From NCBI GenBank assembly GCA_964016985.1, contig OZ024830.1, positions 17,016,419 through 17,080,418 on the forward strand: a stretch of DNA of 64,000 nucleotides. The letters run 5' to 3'. This stretch comes from Anodontia alba (lineage: Eukaryota; Mollusca; Bivalvia; Lucinida; Lucinidae). A model generated the notes under the pieces. That model saw only the letters and a list, made by a program, of their open reading frames with translations. It had not been told where the DNA came from and did not search any database. Position 1 is the first letter of the stretch, and each line of letters begins with the position of its first letter. This document shows, one piece after another, positions 9,558-21,399 of the stretch. A program made the position numbers and the translations under genes.

Positions 9558-11300
9558 CTAATATATAGCCATCCTGAACCATCAAAACAAGAGACAAACA
9601 TATGGCATAAAATGCCACAATATATATAGCCATCCTGAACCATCAAAAGAAGAGGACAAACATATGGCATAAAATGCCACAATCCATATATACAGCCATC
9701 CTGAACCATCAAAAGAGGAGATCAACATATGCCATAAAATGCCACAATCAATATATATATATATACAGCCATCCTGAACCATCAAAAGAGGAGACCAACA
9801 TATGCCATAAAATGCCACAATCAATATATATATATAGCCATCCTGAACCATCAAAAGAGGAGACCAAATATGCCATAAAATGCCACAATCAATATATACA
9901 GCCATCCTGAACCATCAGAGATCAACATATGCCATAAAATGCCACAATCAATATATTTATATAGCCATCCTGAACCATCAAAAGAGGAGACCAAATATGC
10001 CATTAAATGCCACAATCAATATATACAGCCATCCTGAACCATCAAAAGAGATCAACATATGCCATAAAATGCCACAATCAATATATTTATATAGCCATCC
10101 TGAACCATCAAACGAGAAGACCAACATATGCCATAAAATGCCACAATCAATATATACAGCCATCCTGAACCATCAAAAGAGGAGATCAACATATGCCATA
10201 AAATGCCACAATCAATATATATATATAGCCATCCTGAACCATCAAAAGAGGAGACCAAATATGCCATAAAATGCCACAATCAATATATAAAGCCATCCTG
10301 AACCATCAAAAGAGATCAACATATGCCATAAAATGCCACAATCAATATATTTATATAGCCGTCCTGAACCATCAAAAGAAGAGACAAACCTATGCCATAA
10401 TATATATATAGCCATCCTGAACCATCAAAAGAGGAGACCAACACATGCCATAAAATGCCACAATCAATATATATATAGCCATCCTGAACCATCAAAAAAG
10501 GAGACCAACATATGCTATAAAATGCCACAATCAATATATACAGCCATCCTGAACCATCAAAAGAGGAGAACAACATATGCCATAAAATGCCACAATCAAT
10601 ATATATATAGCCGTCCTGAACCGTCAAAAGAGGAGACCAACATATGCCATAAAATGCCACAATCAATATATATATAGCCATCCTGAACCATCAAAAAAGG
10701 AGACCAACATATGCCATAAAATGCCACAATCAATATATACAGCCATCCTGAACCATCAAAAGAGGAGATCAACATATGCCATAAAATGCCACAATCAATA
10801 TATATATAGCCGTCCTGAACCATCAAAAGAGGAGACCAACATATGCCATAAAATGCCACAATCAATATATATATATAGCCGTCCTGAACCATAAAAAGAG
10901 ACCAACATATGCCATAAAATGCCACAATATATATATAGCCGTCCTGAACCATCAAAAGAGGAGACCAACATATGCCATAAAATGCCACAATCAATATATA
11001 TATAGCCGTCCTGAACCATCAAAAGATGAGACAAACCTATGCCATAAAATGCCACAAACAATATAAATAGCCATCTTAAACAGTCAAAAAAGAAAAATAT
11101 ATGCCTTAAAATGCCACAATCAATATATATAACCATCCTGAACCATCAAAAGAAGAGAAACTTGTGCCATAAAATGCCACAATCAATATATATAGCCATC
11201 CTGAACCATTAAAAGAGAAGACAAACATGCTATGAAATCCCGCAATCAAATACAGCCATCCTGAACCATCAAAAGAAGAGACACACACGCCATATAATAC
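9558..11300. repeat. 64-bp satellite array, about 27 copies
   Basis: Head-to-tail units of 58-72 bp carry AGCCATCCTGAACCATCAAA, AGAGGAGACCAACATATGCC and ATAAAATGCCACAATCAATA, followed by a variable (TA)n. Length variation comes mainly from the TA run and a short deletion in the AGAGGAGACC block. Units after 11040 are more diverged. Long open frames on both strands arise only because the unit lacks stops in some frames. Confidence 0.93.
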
Positions 11301-11324
11301 ACTATTTTGATAACTTGAGGATCA

Positions 11325-11568
11325 GGGCCCAGTTGTGCAAAGCGTCGTTAGCTTAACGAGCTCGTTAAGGGTCATTTCGTTAACTGTTTTAGCGGATTCA
11401 ATATACAATATTCTGATATTTTTTGCTGAAAAAATGTGAGTAGCTTTTGCATTGCAAAAGCTACTCACATTTTTTCAGCAAAACATTTCAGCATATTTGT
11501 GTATCACTCGATGTAAATTTTAACGAATCGTTAACTAACGACATCGTTAGCTTTGAACAACTGGGCCC
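11325..11568. mobile_element. Foldback MITE with GGGCCC ends (copy 2, inverted)
   Basis: Complementary orientation to the copy at 5231, with GGGCCCAGTTGTGCAAAGCG at one end and GAACAACTGGGCCC at the other. The central palindrome AGTAGCTTTTGCATTGC and its complement is intact. It lies 25 bp beyond the satellite array. Confidence 0.85.
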
Positions 11569-11702
11569 AGCTAGACAAATACAAATAAAAGCCATTAAAA
11601 ATGTCCTAGGAACAGACAGTAGCAGGCTCAGCTCATCACCTCTGATGCAATTTTAAATATAAATAAAATATTGATTTTTTTCTTTCTTTTGTAAGAAAAA
11701 AA

Positions 11703-11716
11703 AAAGAGAAAAAATG

Positions 11717-11748
<32 letters not shown>

Positions 11749-11862
11749 ATAATAATAATAATTAGTGTCAGGGTAAAGACATGCTAGAATTTTGTATTTT
11801 ATTCAAAATTCCAGCATGTCTTTGCCCTTACACTAATTAGTCTTTGCCCTTACACTAATTAG
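11703..11862. repeat. Poly-A / (AAT)n run plus hairpin
   Basis: Poly-A at 11703-11745, then a short (AAT) run, then an inverted repeat: AATTAGTGTCAGGGTAAAGA and its near-complement, with arms joined at 11795-11805. The right arm tip is duplicated (TTTGCCCTTACACTAATTAG twice). Confidence 0.7.
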
Positions 11863-12138
11863 TTTTTTTATGGAGATCTCCTACCTCAACAGTGACCCAT
11901 TTCAGTAGAACATACAAAAAGTGAGCTATTATGAAACAACTGAGGACTTGACAAACTGATATAAGAACAATACAACAACTGTACTACTGTCCCCAACTGA
12001 AGACAACAGACTGTCTGTCACCTGTTGGATACTGAGTTAAGATGGAGCCATCGTATAGTCTGAGGTCCAACTCACAGTCATTCAAACTGAAACCAGATGA
12101 TAGTATTTACAATCGAGTCACAAAATTATTCTGAGATA

Positions 12139-13410
12139 CGAGGGTGAGTCAATAAGTAACCAGCCTAACTTATTTCCGATGGACCGAGACGATCACGATT
12201 TTCATGCTTTGTTTCAATATATGTTTAATACATGGGTAAAAATTGCACACGTATCGAGTTATTCTTTAATAAGATATTGAATGTCAAACATGGCTAGTGA
12301 TGCAAAGGCATGCTTTTCATCTAAAGTTGAGTACCGTGCTGTAATTCGGTACTTGTATTTAAGAGGTAAAACATGCAAGGAAATACACGGCGAGTTAGCC
12401 GATGTTTATGGGTCTTCTGCACCATCTTATGCTCAGGTTAAATTCTGGGTAGGGGAATTCAAACGCGGTAGAACGTCTTTAGAAGATGGCCAGGTCTGGA
12501 TGCCCACTGGATGCCACCGACAAAGAAATATATAAGAAAGTTCGAGATCTGGTATACTCTGATAGGCAAATTCAGGTGGAAGAAATAGCGCAGGCATTAG
12601 GCATTTCACTTGGTAGCGTTTCAACAATCTTACATGATCATTTAGGTAAGCGCAAACTAACAGCCCGTTGGGTCCCTAAATCCCTTAGCGATGAGTAAAT
12701 GGCAACCAGAGCATCAGTATGCAGCGCCATGTTGTTTTAGTTCAAAAGATGATTTTCTTTTGCGTCTGGTGACTGTAGATCAGACTTGGGTCATTATTAT
12801 GAGCCAGAGAATAAAGCTCAGAGTCGTCAGTGAGTAGGGCCTGGGTCCCCGAGGCCAAAGAAGTTCAAGACGCAACCATCTGCTGGCAAGATGATGGCCA
12901 CAGTATTTTGGGACGCAAAAGGCGTTATTATGTTTGACTTTTTACCCAAGAGAAGTACAATAACTGGAGTGTACTATGCAAACTTGTTAGACCAGCTGAG
13001 AACCGCCATTCGTGAAAAACGCCGAGGTAAACTCTCTAAAGGTGTTTTGCTGCAACAGGACAACGCGAGAGTCCCAACTTGCAAAGTTGCGATGGATGCT
13101 GTAGAGCGAAACGGGTATGAATTAATACCAAATCCTGCCTATTCGCCTGACCTAGCTCCTAGCGACTTCTTCCTATTCCCAAACTTGAAAAAGGATATAC
13201 GTGGATTTCATTTCCGGTCTGATGAAGAAGTCGTGACGGCAGTTGAGGAGTGGGTCAATGGAAAGGACCCTGATTTTTTCAGTTCTGGGCTGATGGCACT
13301 TGAACACCGTTGGTCTAAGTGCATCACACTAGAGGGCAATTACATCGAAAAAGAAGAGGTGGATCTCAACCGGAAATAAGTTAGGCTGGTTACTTTTTGA
13401 CTCACCCTCG
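12139..13410 (+). mobile_element. Mariner element, third family, 1272 bp
   Basis: Termini CGAGGGTGAGTCAATAAGTA and TACTTTTTGACTCACCCTCG, extending inward (ACCAGCCTAACTTATTTCCG and complement) with a few mismatches. TA lies on each side (12137-12138, 13411-13412). The transposase is on the plus strand and broken. TIR and protein differ from the other two mariners in the window. Confidence 0.9.
12281..13379 (+). pseudogene. Mariner transposase, frameshifted
   Basis: It starts MSNMASDAKACFSSKVEYRA and includes an HTH region (YAQVKFWVGEFKRGRTSLED). A frame change near 12490-12510 leads into DATDKEIYKKVRDLVYSDRQ and IAQALGISLGSVSTILH. The WVPKSLSDE stretch then meets a stop at 12697. The first catalytic region reads TVDQTW (usual DET becomes DQT) with a further shift. 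The last part is open: LLQQDNARVP (second Asp) and AYSPDLAPSDFFLFP (third Asp, 34 residues on), ending near 13379. At least two frameshifts and several substitutions make it non-functional. Confidence 0.88.
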
Positions 13411-13412
13411 TA

Positions 13413-14311
13413 CCAATGTAATCCAACCGCGCTTTAGACGAAATTCAAGTAACGATTATTTATTGCCGCGCTTTTGTAGCTGTGACGTCAGAGTGCCTTT
13501 GATAGAGGATTATCTGTAAAACCTGGACTGGGACATTGGCAAACACTGCAGACCTAGATCAGACGCCTGATCAGGGTCTGCTCTGCTTAAATGACAGGAA
13601 GTTAAGGGTTAAAATGAAACAGTTTTACAGCCCTGTTCAGGACCATTTTCCCAGTCTATACTCAGAGACAATCGACCCACCAGTGCTTTGATTTGATTAT
13701 AGTCAGAATATTAATGAGTGGAGATGCCTGCATATACTTACTGTCATTGTCTATCAGAAATGACCATGTCCACTTGACATTCAATTAAGGAGCTGTATAG
13801 TATGTTGGGGAAGATACGGAATACTCCTATCCCCCGGAATTAGCCAATTTTGACAAGTTTATGTACCTGAGTTCTAATTTTGTGTCAAAACTCCTGTGGT
13901 GGGCTTCAGATTTTTGCTTGTTTTCCTAGGCGTTTCTTGCTCGGGTATCTAAAATACCTCTGAGTGCAGAGTTGCTTTAGCTATCTAATCTCTAGGGCAT
14001 CCCATCCACCCATTGATAGGTACAAAGTGCGTTTAAAAATATCCCAGAATCAAAGAGCAATCAAAAAATGATACGTTCTTTGTTGACTCATAAATGACAC
14101 GGTGGCTCAACACTCCCATACAAGTGATCTGAACCAAATTATAATGTAATCACTGTTTTGTGCCATGTGCATTTCAGATTTCTGAATCTGCTATACCGCT
14201 GCGTCAAGCGAAAAAAAAAAATCCTTTGAGCATGCGCAAAATATGCAAATTCACATCACTTGAACATGCTCAAAGTCTCAGCCGGGCATTTGCTCTCCAT
14301 TAAAACATTCT
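13413..14311. other. Non-coding, short decayed hairpins
   Basis: 13520-13600 holds a decayed GATCAG hairpin module (ACATTGGCAAACACTGC, AGATCAGACGCCTGATCAGG). 14213-14300 has a repeat with CATGCGCAAAATATGCAAAT, also seen at 17965-18030 and 52590-52650. No gene recognised. Confidence 0.5.
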
Positions 14312-14750
14312 ACATTATTGCATAAAAGGCAGTGCCGCACGTTATTAACAGCCGTGCATTAACCGACGAAAAGCCATGTATTAACAAGGCAATTCATGCG
14401 CTGTTAATGCACGGCTACGCAACTTTCAGTATGATCGTACTGGGCCACAGATTTGCTGCCGTTACGAGGTGTACTGCCCGGCCCTAGAACGAGCATAGTC
14501 AGTGGAAATTACGTTTGCGAGACATCGGTGAAAAGGCGAAACAAAATAGCGCAAGAAATAACGCGAAATGTAGCAAATGTTTTCAGTTTTTATGCAATAA
14601 TAGCGACCGAACATGGTTTTTCAATGCATTAACATTCGCCAGGTCCCTTGGGAGGTGTTGAAAACCGCGGCTTCGGCCTCGGTTTTCAACATCTCCCACG
14701 GCACCTGGCGAATGTTAATGCATGAAAAACCATGTTTGATCCCTATAGTA
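14312..14750. mobile_element. Composite foldback repeat D (copy 1)
   Basis: The first part runs from TATTGCATAAAAGGCAG to its complement TTTTTATGCAATAA near 14597 and includes AACAGCCGTGCATTAACC. The second is a nearly perfect hairpin, ACATGGTTTTTCAATGCATT and complement, with centre GAAAACCGCGGCTTCGGCC. A second copy of the whole unit is at 47838-48278, so both parts move or were duplicated together. Confidence 0.8.
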
Positions 14751-14912
14751 TCAAATGATTTGCTTGCGGACAGAAAAAGGCCCAGATCAGACTGCATGGA
14801 TACGCAGGCTGATCTGGGCCTTCCCTGTCCGCATATTCCCAGACGACACGGCTCATATTACCTAAAATATTGTGAAACCAATTTCCATACTTGTCCCCCC
14901 CCCCGCCCCACC

Positions 14913-14943
<31 letters not shown>

Positions 14944-14950
14944 ACAAACC
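14751..14950. repeat. GATCTGGGCC hairpin module and poly-A
   Basis: GCGGACAGAAAAAGGCCCAG and its near-complement form a hairpin at 14766-14835 (loop with ATGGATACGCAGG). This is a relative of the modules at 18080-18150, 20310-20400 and 25740-25810. Poly-C/poly-A (14885-14940) follows and leads into the next array. Confidence 0.65.
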
Positions 14951-16915
14951 TATTTTAGCTCAACTGAGCCGAAGGCTAAGGATGAGCTATTGTGATCACT
15001 TGCCGTCCATCGTCTGACCACACATTTGAACGGCTTCTCCTCTGAAGCCCCTGGGCCAATTTCCTTCAAACTTCATGTGGAACCTTCTGTTGAAGGGAGA
15101 TTGAAAATTTGTTCAAATGGTCAAGGTCCGTTAATTAAAATGGCCGCCATACCCATATATATAGTAAAACACTTAAAATCTTCTTCTCCAGATCCAAGAA
15201 AGCTTTGTGGCTTAATCTTGATATATGACATCAAGGGCTCAAGGTCTAGCAAGTTTGCTCAAATGATGATCGTAGGTTGACCTTTAACCTTTTTATAGCA
15301 AGGTAAAATTTTCGTCCCTATACATTTATATGGGGAAAATGTTGAAAAGTCGTTTTCTCAAAATGTATTAAAGACTACCCAGCTAGCATTCTACGTAAAT
15401 CTACATCGGGCCGTCATCGGCCCGTCAGCTACCCTGACGGGCCGATGACGGCCCGATATAGATTTACGTAGAATGCTGACTGGGTAATGACTGAAACTTA
15501 CAATGTATTATTAAAGTAATAACACTTTTTAGTTTTTAGTTACAATCAAAGTTTTTTCCCCTGGGGGTTATCTGCCCTTGCCCCTGGGCCGTGTACATGT
15601 ATGAAATTGTACTATTTCTAAATGTCTTCTTATCTAAAATTGCTTGATAAATTTTCACCAGATTTCACATGGGGCCTTCTGTGGAAAGGTTATTGACAAT
15701 TTATTCGAATGGGTCCGCATAATTGAACAAGGTGGCTGCCATGCCCATATATTGTAAAAACAATTAAAATCTTCTCCATAACCAGGAAAGCTTTGGGGGC
15801 TGAATTTTGGTATACAACATCGGGAACTCGAGGTCTACTAAGTTTGTTCAAATGATGACCGTAGGTTGATCGCCCTTTTTACGGCAAAGACATATTTGCA
15901 TCCCTATACATTTATATTGAGAAAATGTTGAAAAATCATTTTCTCAAAATATATTAAAGACTAATGGCTGAAACTTACATTGAGTGATTAAAGTAGTGAA
16001 ACTTTTTGTTACAGTGAAAATGTTGGCCCCATGGGGTTATCTGCTCTTGTCCCTGGGCTATATACATGTATAAAATTGTATATTTTTTAAATGTCTTCTT
16101 TTCTGAAACTGCTTGAGTAATTTTCACTAGATTTCACACAGGGCCTTCTGTCGAAACGGTATTGACAATTTGTTTGAATGGTTCCTTGGCATTGAACAAC
16201 ATGGCTACCCCACCCATATATGGTAAAAACACTTAAAATCTTTTCCAGAACCTAGAAAGCGTTGAGGCTGAATCTTGGTATATAGCATTGGGGACTCTAG
16301 GTCTATCACGTTTGTTCAAATGATGGTCGTTGGTCGACCTTTAACTTTTTACAGCAAGATCAAATTAGCGCCCTCATACATTTGTATGGGGAAAACGTTG
16401 AAAATCATTTTCTCAGTATGTATTAAAGACTAATGGCAGAAACTTACAATGTATGATTAAAGAAGTAAAAACATTTGGGTTATATACCCTTGCCCCTGGT
16501 CTATAAACATGTATAAAATTGTGAAATCTTTAAACGTCTGCTTCTCTGAGACCTCTTGAACAATTTTAATTAGATTTCACATGGGGCCTCTGTCGAAAGA
16601 ATGTTGACACAATTTGGTCAAATGGTTTTGCGCCATTGAACAAGATGGTTGCCATGCCCATATATGGTAAAATATTTCTTCTCCCGAACTAAGAAAGCTT
16701 TGAGGCTGAATCTTGGTATGCAGCATTGGGGACTCTAAGTATACTAACTTTGTTCAAATGATGATACTAGGATGACTGCTGACCTTTTTATGGTAAGGTC
16801 AAATTTGTGTTCTGGTTGCTGTGGCAACACTGGAAGAAGTTGCATGTAATTTGCAGATATAAACTAGCTTTTTATCAGGTGAGCGAATCGTGGCCCATGG
16901 GCCTCTTGTTTGCTA
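14951..16915. repeat. Tandem-repeat element with TAGCTCAACTGAGCC leader, ~460-500-bp units
   Basis: Leader TTTTAGCTCAACTGAGCCG and GTGATCACTTGCCGTCC, then about four diverged units. Each has a TTCACATGGGGCCTTCTG block, GGCCGCCATACCCATATAT, GAAAGCTTTG and CAAATGATGATCGTAGGTTG. The right end is TATCAGGTGAGCGAATCG and GGCCCATGGGCCTCTTG. The 15377-15484 MITE interrupts the first unit. Confidence 0.75.
15377..15484. mobile_element. 108-bp perfect-hairpin MITE with TA duplication
   Basis: CCCAGCTAGCATTCTACGTA and its complement (right tip with one insertion) flank the palindrome GGGCCGTCATCGGCCCGTCA and its complement. The host array reads AAAGACTA then ATGACTGAAAC, matching AAAGACTAATGGCTG in a sister unit, so the insertion duplicated TA. 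Diverged relatives lie at 37115-37205 and 37300-37370. Confidence 0.88.
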
Positions 16916-16984
16916 CTTATTCTTGTGTCTAAACAGGTGGAGAGAGGATTGTAGACCCTGATCACACGTCGTATTCTGCAGTAT

Positions 16985-17480
16985 CTGGTATGGAACTACA
17001 ATGTTTGCTCATGCATGGCTGTCCGAGTACTTCAGGTAAATACGATACTTTAACAAGTCTGTGATGTGTACCCGTATTTCATACGGTTTAAGAGTTGTGA
17101 GCCTGACACGTATTTTCAGCATAACACTATATGGATTTTTGGCAAGGGGGTAATAAAAAAAAAAAACCGAAGTAGCCAGAGATGTCCTCCTTGTTTGCGC
17201 CACATCCTCTCGATATGATTAAGCCATCTGTGAAGTTTCATGAATATATTCAATATGTTTTAGGGGTTATGAGTCGGACACGAATTTTCAGCATTACACC
17301 ATGGATTTTAGGGGGAATAATTAAAAAACCGATGTAGCTAGAGTTGTCTTTCTTGTTCGCGACACGTCGTCTCGATATAATTTAGCTGTCTATGAAGTTT
17401 CATGAATATATTCTGCACTGTTTAGGATTTATGGCCCAGACATTTTTCTAGCTCGCACGGACGGACAAAAAAAACCAAAG
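16985..17480. repeat. Diverged tandem repeats, ~180-bp units
   Basis: About three units carry GAAGTTTCATGAATATATTC, CACGAATTTTCAGCATTAC and CCGATGTAGCTAGAGTTGTC. They end before AAAATATGTTTAAACTAAC (17521), a string that also closes the LINE at 52058 and occurs at 26335. Similar short motifs recur in the 33440-34480 array. Confidence 0.6.
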
Positions 17481-17639
17481 TAGCTGAGAGTCGTCTTCCT
17501 CGTGCCATCAACGCTGAGTAAAATATGTTTAAACTAACATGGATATTTAAGGGTATACAATGTAAGATAAATCTTTTGTACTGCATAAATCTGTGTGTAC
17601 TTAACCATTTCAACAAGGAGTGGAATGTGCCTTAATCCT

Positions 17640-18556
17640 TAGAACAAGTTTTAACAGATGACGCTTGGGAATATTTGTCTTTCTTATTTTTCACAGACAA
17701 ATGTGTCCTGAGGTCTATTTTCAGCGAAATAAGTTAAAATAATATCAAAATAAAATAAGTTAAATATCAAAAGGCTGGTCAACTAGTCTTTATAATCATA
17801 ATATTATTTTGGTTTATATTAGTGGATTATCAAACAGAATTTTAAGAAAAAAACTAGTCACTGGAGACTGGAGCCAATCTAGCTGCTTTTTTGGAAAAAA
17901 AAGACACTCGAAATCACTCTAGTATTATACATGTGGGAAATTATGTGGGCCGCCTCAGTGGAAAAGTGCCCTCGAGTATGCGCAAAATATGAGGGTTTAC
18001 ATCATACTGCGCATTCGCAAAGTATTATCCGGGGCTTTGCTCAGTTGTCATGCTTTCTGTAGTAACCAATGATTATGTTAGCGGAAAGTGAAGGCCCTGA
18101 CCAGACTGTGCGGATGCGCAGGCTGATCTGGGCCTTCGCTGTCCGCATATACCAGAAGACATTTTCGCTTGGTGCGGCTAATGTCATAAATCATGACACA
18201 GGCGGAAAATTGATAAGAGGGACGTCCAGATCAATCCAATCTAAATGTATATTATTGTTTTCGCTGGAAGCGCGTGCTTAGGTGTTCAGAGCAATTCCTA
18301 TGCGAAGTAAAAGCATCGTTGTTGTTGAAAAAGATGCCTAATCTATGCCTATAGCACTGGCCTAGAAATATAGCTTGGCAACCTAACGAATGGGGGGCAT
18401 GTCCTAAAAGATACTTTCGTTCGCTGTCGAATTCCCCCGGACTGTTCTTACATTCGGCTGAACAGCATGGGTACTCATCTAACGCGGAATTATATATTAT
18501 ATTTTGAGAACTTACTGGTAAAATAGCTGAAGAACTTCGTACCAGTATATATACTC
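17640..18556. other. Decayed hairpin repeats, no gene
   Basis: 17640-17770 is a relic of the GTCGTCTGC family. 17960-18040 has the CGCAAAATATGAGGG repeat. 18080-18160 is a hairpin module (GAAGGCCCTGACCAGACTG and GATCTGGGCCTTCGCTGTCC). The short open frame over it is not a gene. Confidence 0.5.
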
Positions 18557-18813
18557 CTGGGCCCAGGTTTACAATCGTTCCTTAAGTTAAGAATGACCTT
18601 AACATTGAGGATAGAGATTCGTAAAGCACACTTTGCTCTTCCACATAAAAGCTGATTTTCAACGATGAAATTAATAAGTACAGTTCGATATCGTCTACTA
18701 AACTTACATAAAACTATTCATTTTAATTGTCATCAAATGTCTTATTCCATATCTTTGATTTTCGGACTTAAGTTAAGGTAGACCTTAATTCTGAGGAATG
18801 ATTGTAACCTGGA
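18557..18813. mobile_element. Foldback repeat, ~255 bp
   Basis: CCCAGGTTTACAATCGTTCC with CTTAAGTTAAGAATGACCTT at the left is mirrored by ACTTAAGTTAAGGTAGACC and GGAATGATTGTAACCTGG at the right. Non-coding centre. No clear target duplication. Confidence 0.65.
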
Positions 18814-19679
18814 CTCTGGTAAACGTTCTCTGTCGTAATTACATCATAATGAACATATACGGACATTTCATTTCTTCCCAGAAAACCCTCAAACTGTACA
18901 TAACTGAACCTTTGATTATGTTGTTTTAGTTTTGCTTTATATGTTCTGTACATTTCAACAAATTATGGTCCTTTGGAGTGAGATAACGAAAGTCCACCCT
19001 ATACATAAACATAAGATACCCGGGAAATGCTATAGTCACGAAGCACAGCATTCCCGAGGCACCGAGAGAGGAATGATGCGGAACAAATAGTTGCAGAACA
19101 AACACCACATAAGAAAACCACCGATGCAGTTTCAAAGACTTGCAACAGAAGACTTGCCTTGGAATAGCCAATAGAAAACTTACGGGTGTTTTTGTATGAG
19201 GTTTGGAGTTTCCGGGGATTGACTGGTTCCCTCACGCTATAGCTCAATACCTTTCGCATACATGGAACACAGGAAACCAGTTAATTGCGGGGATCGTAGG
19301 TACTTAAACCAGTCTCTCTCGCGCGAAATCTCGCCCTTAATTCAAAACAAAATACTCAATGGCGATTGAAGCCAAAACGCAAGAAAACTACCCAGCGAAC
19401 ACACAACGTTGCAACAACGTCGTTACAACGTCGCTGCAACGTCGTACAAGCAGGACCAAGATTAGCCCAAATCACAACCCTAAGAGTTCATTATTGCCTG
19501 GCGCTTCCTTGCACAGAGCCTTTCATTAGTATTCATTCAATGTCTCGATATGACTTAAATAGCATTGAGAAAGTCGTAAACACCATATCATCTTGATTAG
19601 ATGCCGCTTAGCAGGTACTTTTCTGCAGAGTTTCTTTTTTTTTTTATCTGCGAATGATAAAAAAAAAAAAAAAAAAAAT

Positions 19680-19716
<37 letters not shown>

Positions 19717-19797
19717 GAGAAAAATTTGAGTAATTCATCGCTCATTGAGCTTTCTGTCAACATAAAATATATAAAGAACATACAATGGCTGTATTAA
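18814..19797. other. Non-coding; ACAACGT-rich patch and poly-A
   Basis: 19390-19450 holds an ACAACGTCG-rich imperfect repeat (CACAACGTTGCAACAACGTC), related to one at 58105-58165. Poly-T/poly-A runs lie at 19629-19642 and 19659-19715. Open frames at 18926-19259 on the minus strand overlap each other in different frames and have no recognisable domain. Confidence 0.5.
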
Positions 19798-20019
19798 CCC
19801 TTAAAGCGCCAATCACAATTGCAGCAGATGACATTTTTTTTTTTATTTTTTATTTTTATTTTTTCAGAGAAAACAAGTCCTGACATTTCATGTGAATCGT
19901 CTGCTTGACAGACGATTCACATGAAATGACAAGACTTGTTTTTTTTTCTGAAAAAAAAAAATAAATAAATAAAAAAATTGAATGTCGTCTGCTACAAATT
20001 TTGCTTCGCGTTTTAAGGG
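19798..20019. mobile_element. TTAA-flanked hairpin MITE (GTCGTCTGC family)
   Basis: Bounded by TTAA at 19794-19797 and 20020-20023, with ends CCCTTAAAGCGCCAATCAC and TTGCTTCGCGTTTTAAGGG. A perfect central hairpin is made of CATTTCATGTGAATCGTCTG and complement, and GCAGATGACAT/ATGTCGTCTGC lie inside the ends. The TTAA site and CCC/GGG tips are those of piggyBac-type elements. Related pieces are at 24944, 28270-28780, 29957-30345 and 57243-57415. Confidence 0.8.
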
Positions 20020-20215
20020 TTAATTGGGCTCCATATCATCTGGCTCTTTTGTGATTGCATTGATTTGTTCTGGGAGAATCATTTGGGTATTTGAAATGAT
20101 ATAAATGCAAATACAAATGCGTTAAACAATGTTTATACCTACATCCTTAATGACGTGCCAAATTAGAATATGAAAAAGATCGCATGCAGGAGCGTAATAA
20201 ATATCTCAATGTTAA

Positions 20216-20421
20216 CCCTTGTCATGCTGAATAAATTAAGCTCCTACGCCCACTTCTAATTTTCAGCCAATCGGATTACTTGATCCAGGCTGTTGATACA
20301 AATTCGAATACTGAAGGGCAAACAGTACAGATCCAGACCAGTTCGCTTCTGAAGAAGCCAGCTGATCTGGATCCACACGGTTTGCAAAGGCATTGCATAT
20401 CCGGGTTCAGCAGGAAAAGGG
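20216..20421. mobile_element. TTAA-flanked MITE family B (copy 1)
   Basis: Ends CCCTTGTCATGCTGAATAAA and GGTTCAGCAGGAAAAGGG, with TTAA at 20212-20215 and the decayed CTAA on the right. The centre is a hairpin of CAGATCCAGACCAGTTCGC and GCCAGCTGATCTGGATCC. Sister copies are at 25642, 28068 and 58779. Confidence 0.85.
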
Positions 20422-21399
20422 CTAATAGAAATTGCATATAGAATATAATACATTGTAATAGAGTAGATGGGAGTTGACATCCTTCTGATAGTTGGAAAGT
20501 AAGTTATGAGCTATTTTCATTGTGGAGAATAGACCAGTTATTAGCAGGCTATAAAACCCATAAACACTGTGGGTAAACGAGCAACTCCATTCCATCCTAA
20601 AAAATATCAAAGCACTGAGAGGGCTGATGGAGGATGTTGCCTGAAATTATATACGCCTCTAGAACTGATCGGGATGTACGTTGAAATTAAAAAAAAGAAA
20701 AAAAAAAAACAACAAAAAACGGCATATAAACAATACACGATAGCCTCTTTTCTGTCCTTTTCTGTGTTTAGTAGGACCGCGGCTCGGGCTACACCTTTTC
20801 AGAGATGATTCTAGGGAGCGTGATCGCGGGATTTGTGACGATTTCTGATGGCCTCGCAGTTTTATGGACTGGATGAGGGAGTGCTCCCACAAAAAAAAGA
20901 AAAAAAAAAAAGAAATGCAGAATCCCGCAGTATAAAATGCGTGCTGCGCGATTTTCAGTTTTTTTTTTAACCTAAAAGTATTATAGAAGTGTTTTTTTTT
21001 TCTTTCTTTTTTCTCCAACGTGACAGCAAGGTATCATATTTGCTGATGAAAATTTCATGATTTCATATATATATATATATATGGGATTGCTATTAATTGT
21101 ACTTAGCAGTAAAAGTGAAATCGTCAAAATTAATGTATATCCCATAACCTTTGATAAAGTACTACAATGGTAATTGTTTAGAACAGGCTATATGCGTAAG
21201 TGTACCGTTAAAACAGTTTGCCTAAGTTCTGCTTCAGAACGTGCAAACAATAATAAAATAGTCCTTAAAACACCTGTTTCAACGATTATTATCAGAATAA
21301 TATGATAAAAGAATACGAATGACATTTTCCGCCAACAAAATGATAAACAAGAACACCACGGTGGTCTTTAACACTAACCTGTGCTGCAAAGGAGGGCAA
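20422..21399. other. Non-coding, A/T homopolymer-rich
   Basis: Several A/T-rich runs (20689-20720, 20890-20912, 20958-20968, 20991-21010) and a (TA) run at 21066-21083. The predicted peptides here are lysine or phenylalanine runs from homopolymers. No gene recognised. Confidence 0.5.

Noticed and set aside
9582..11288. Many overlapping open frames on both strands, up to about 130 codons
   Set aside because: They are translations of a 64-bp satellite whose length is often not a multiple of three; the same peptides recur in several frames and break whenever unit length changes.
9558..11300. CRISPR-like appearance (regular repeats with spacing)
   Set aside because: The spacers are not unique; they are TA-rich and similar between units, and the setting is an animal genome with introns.
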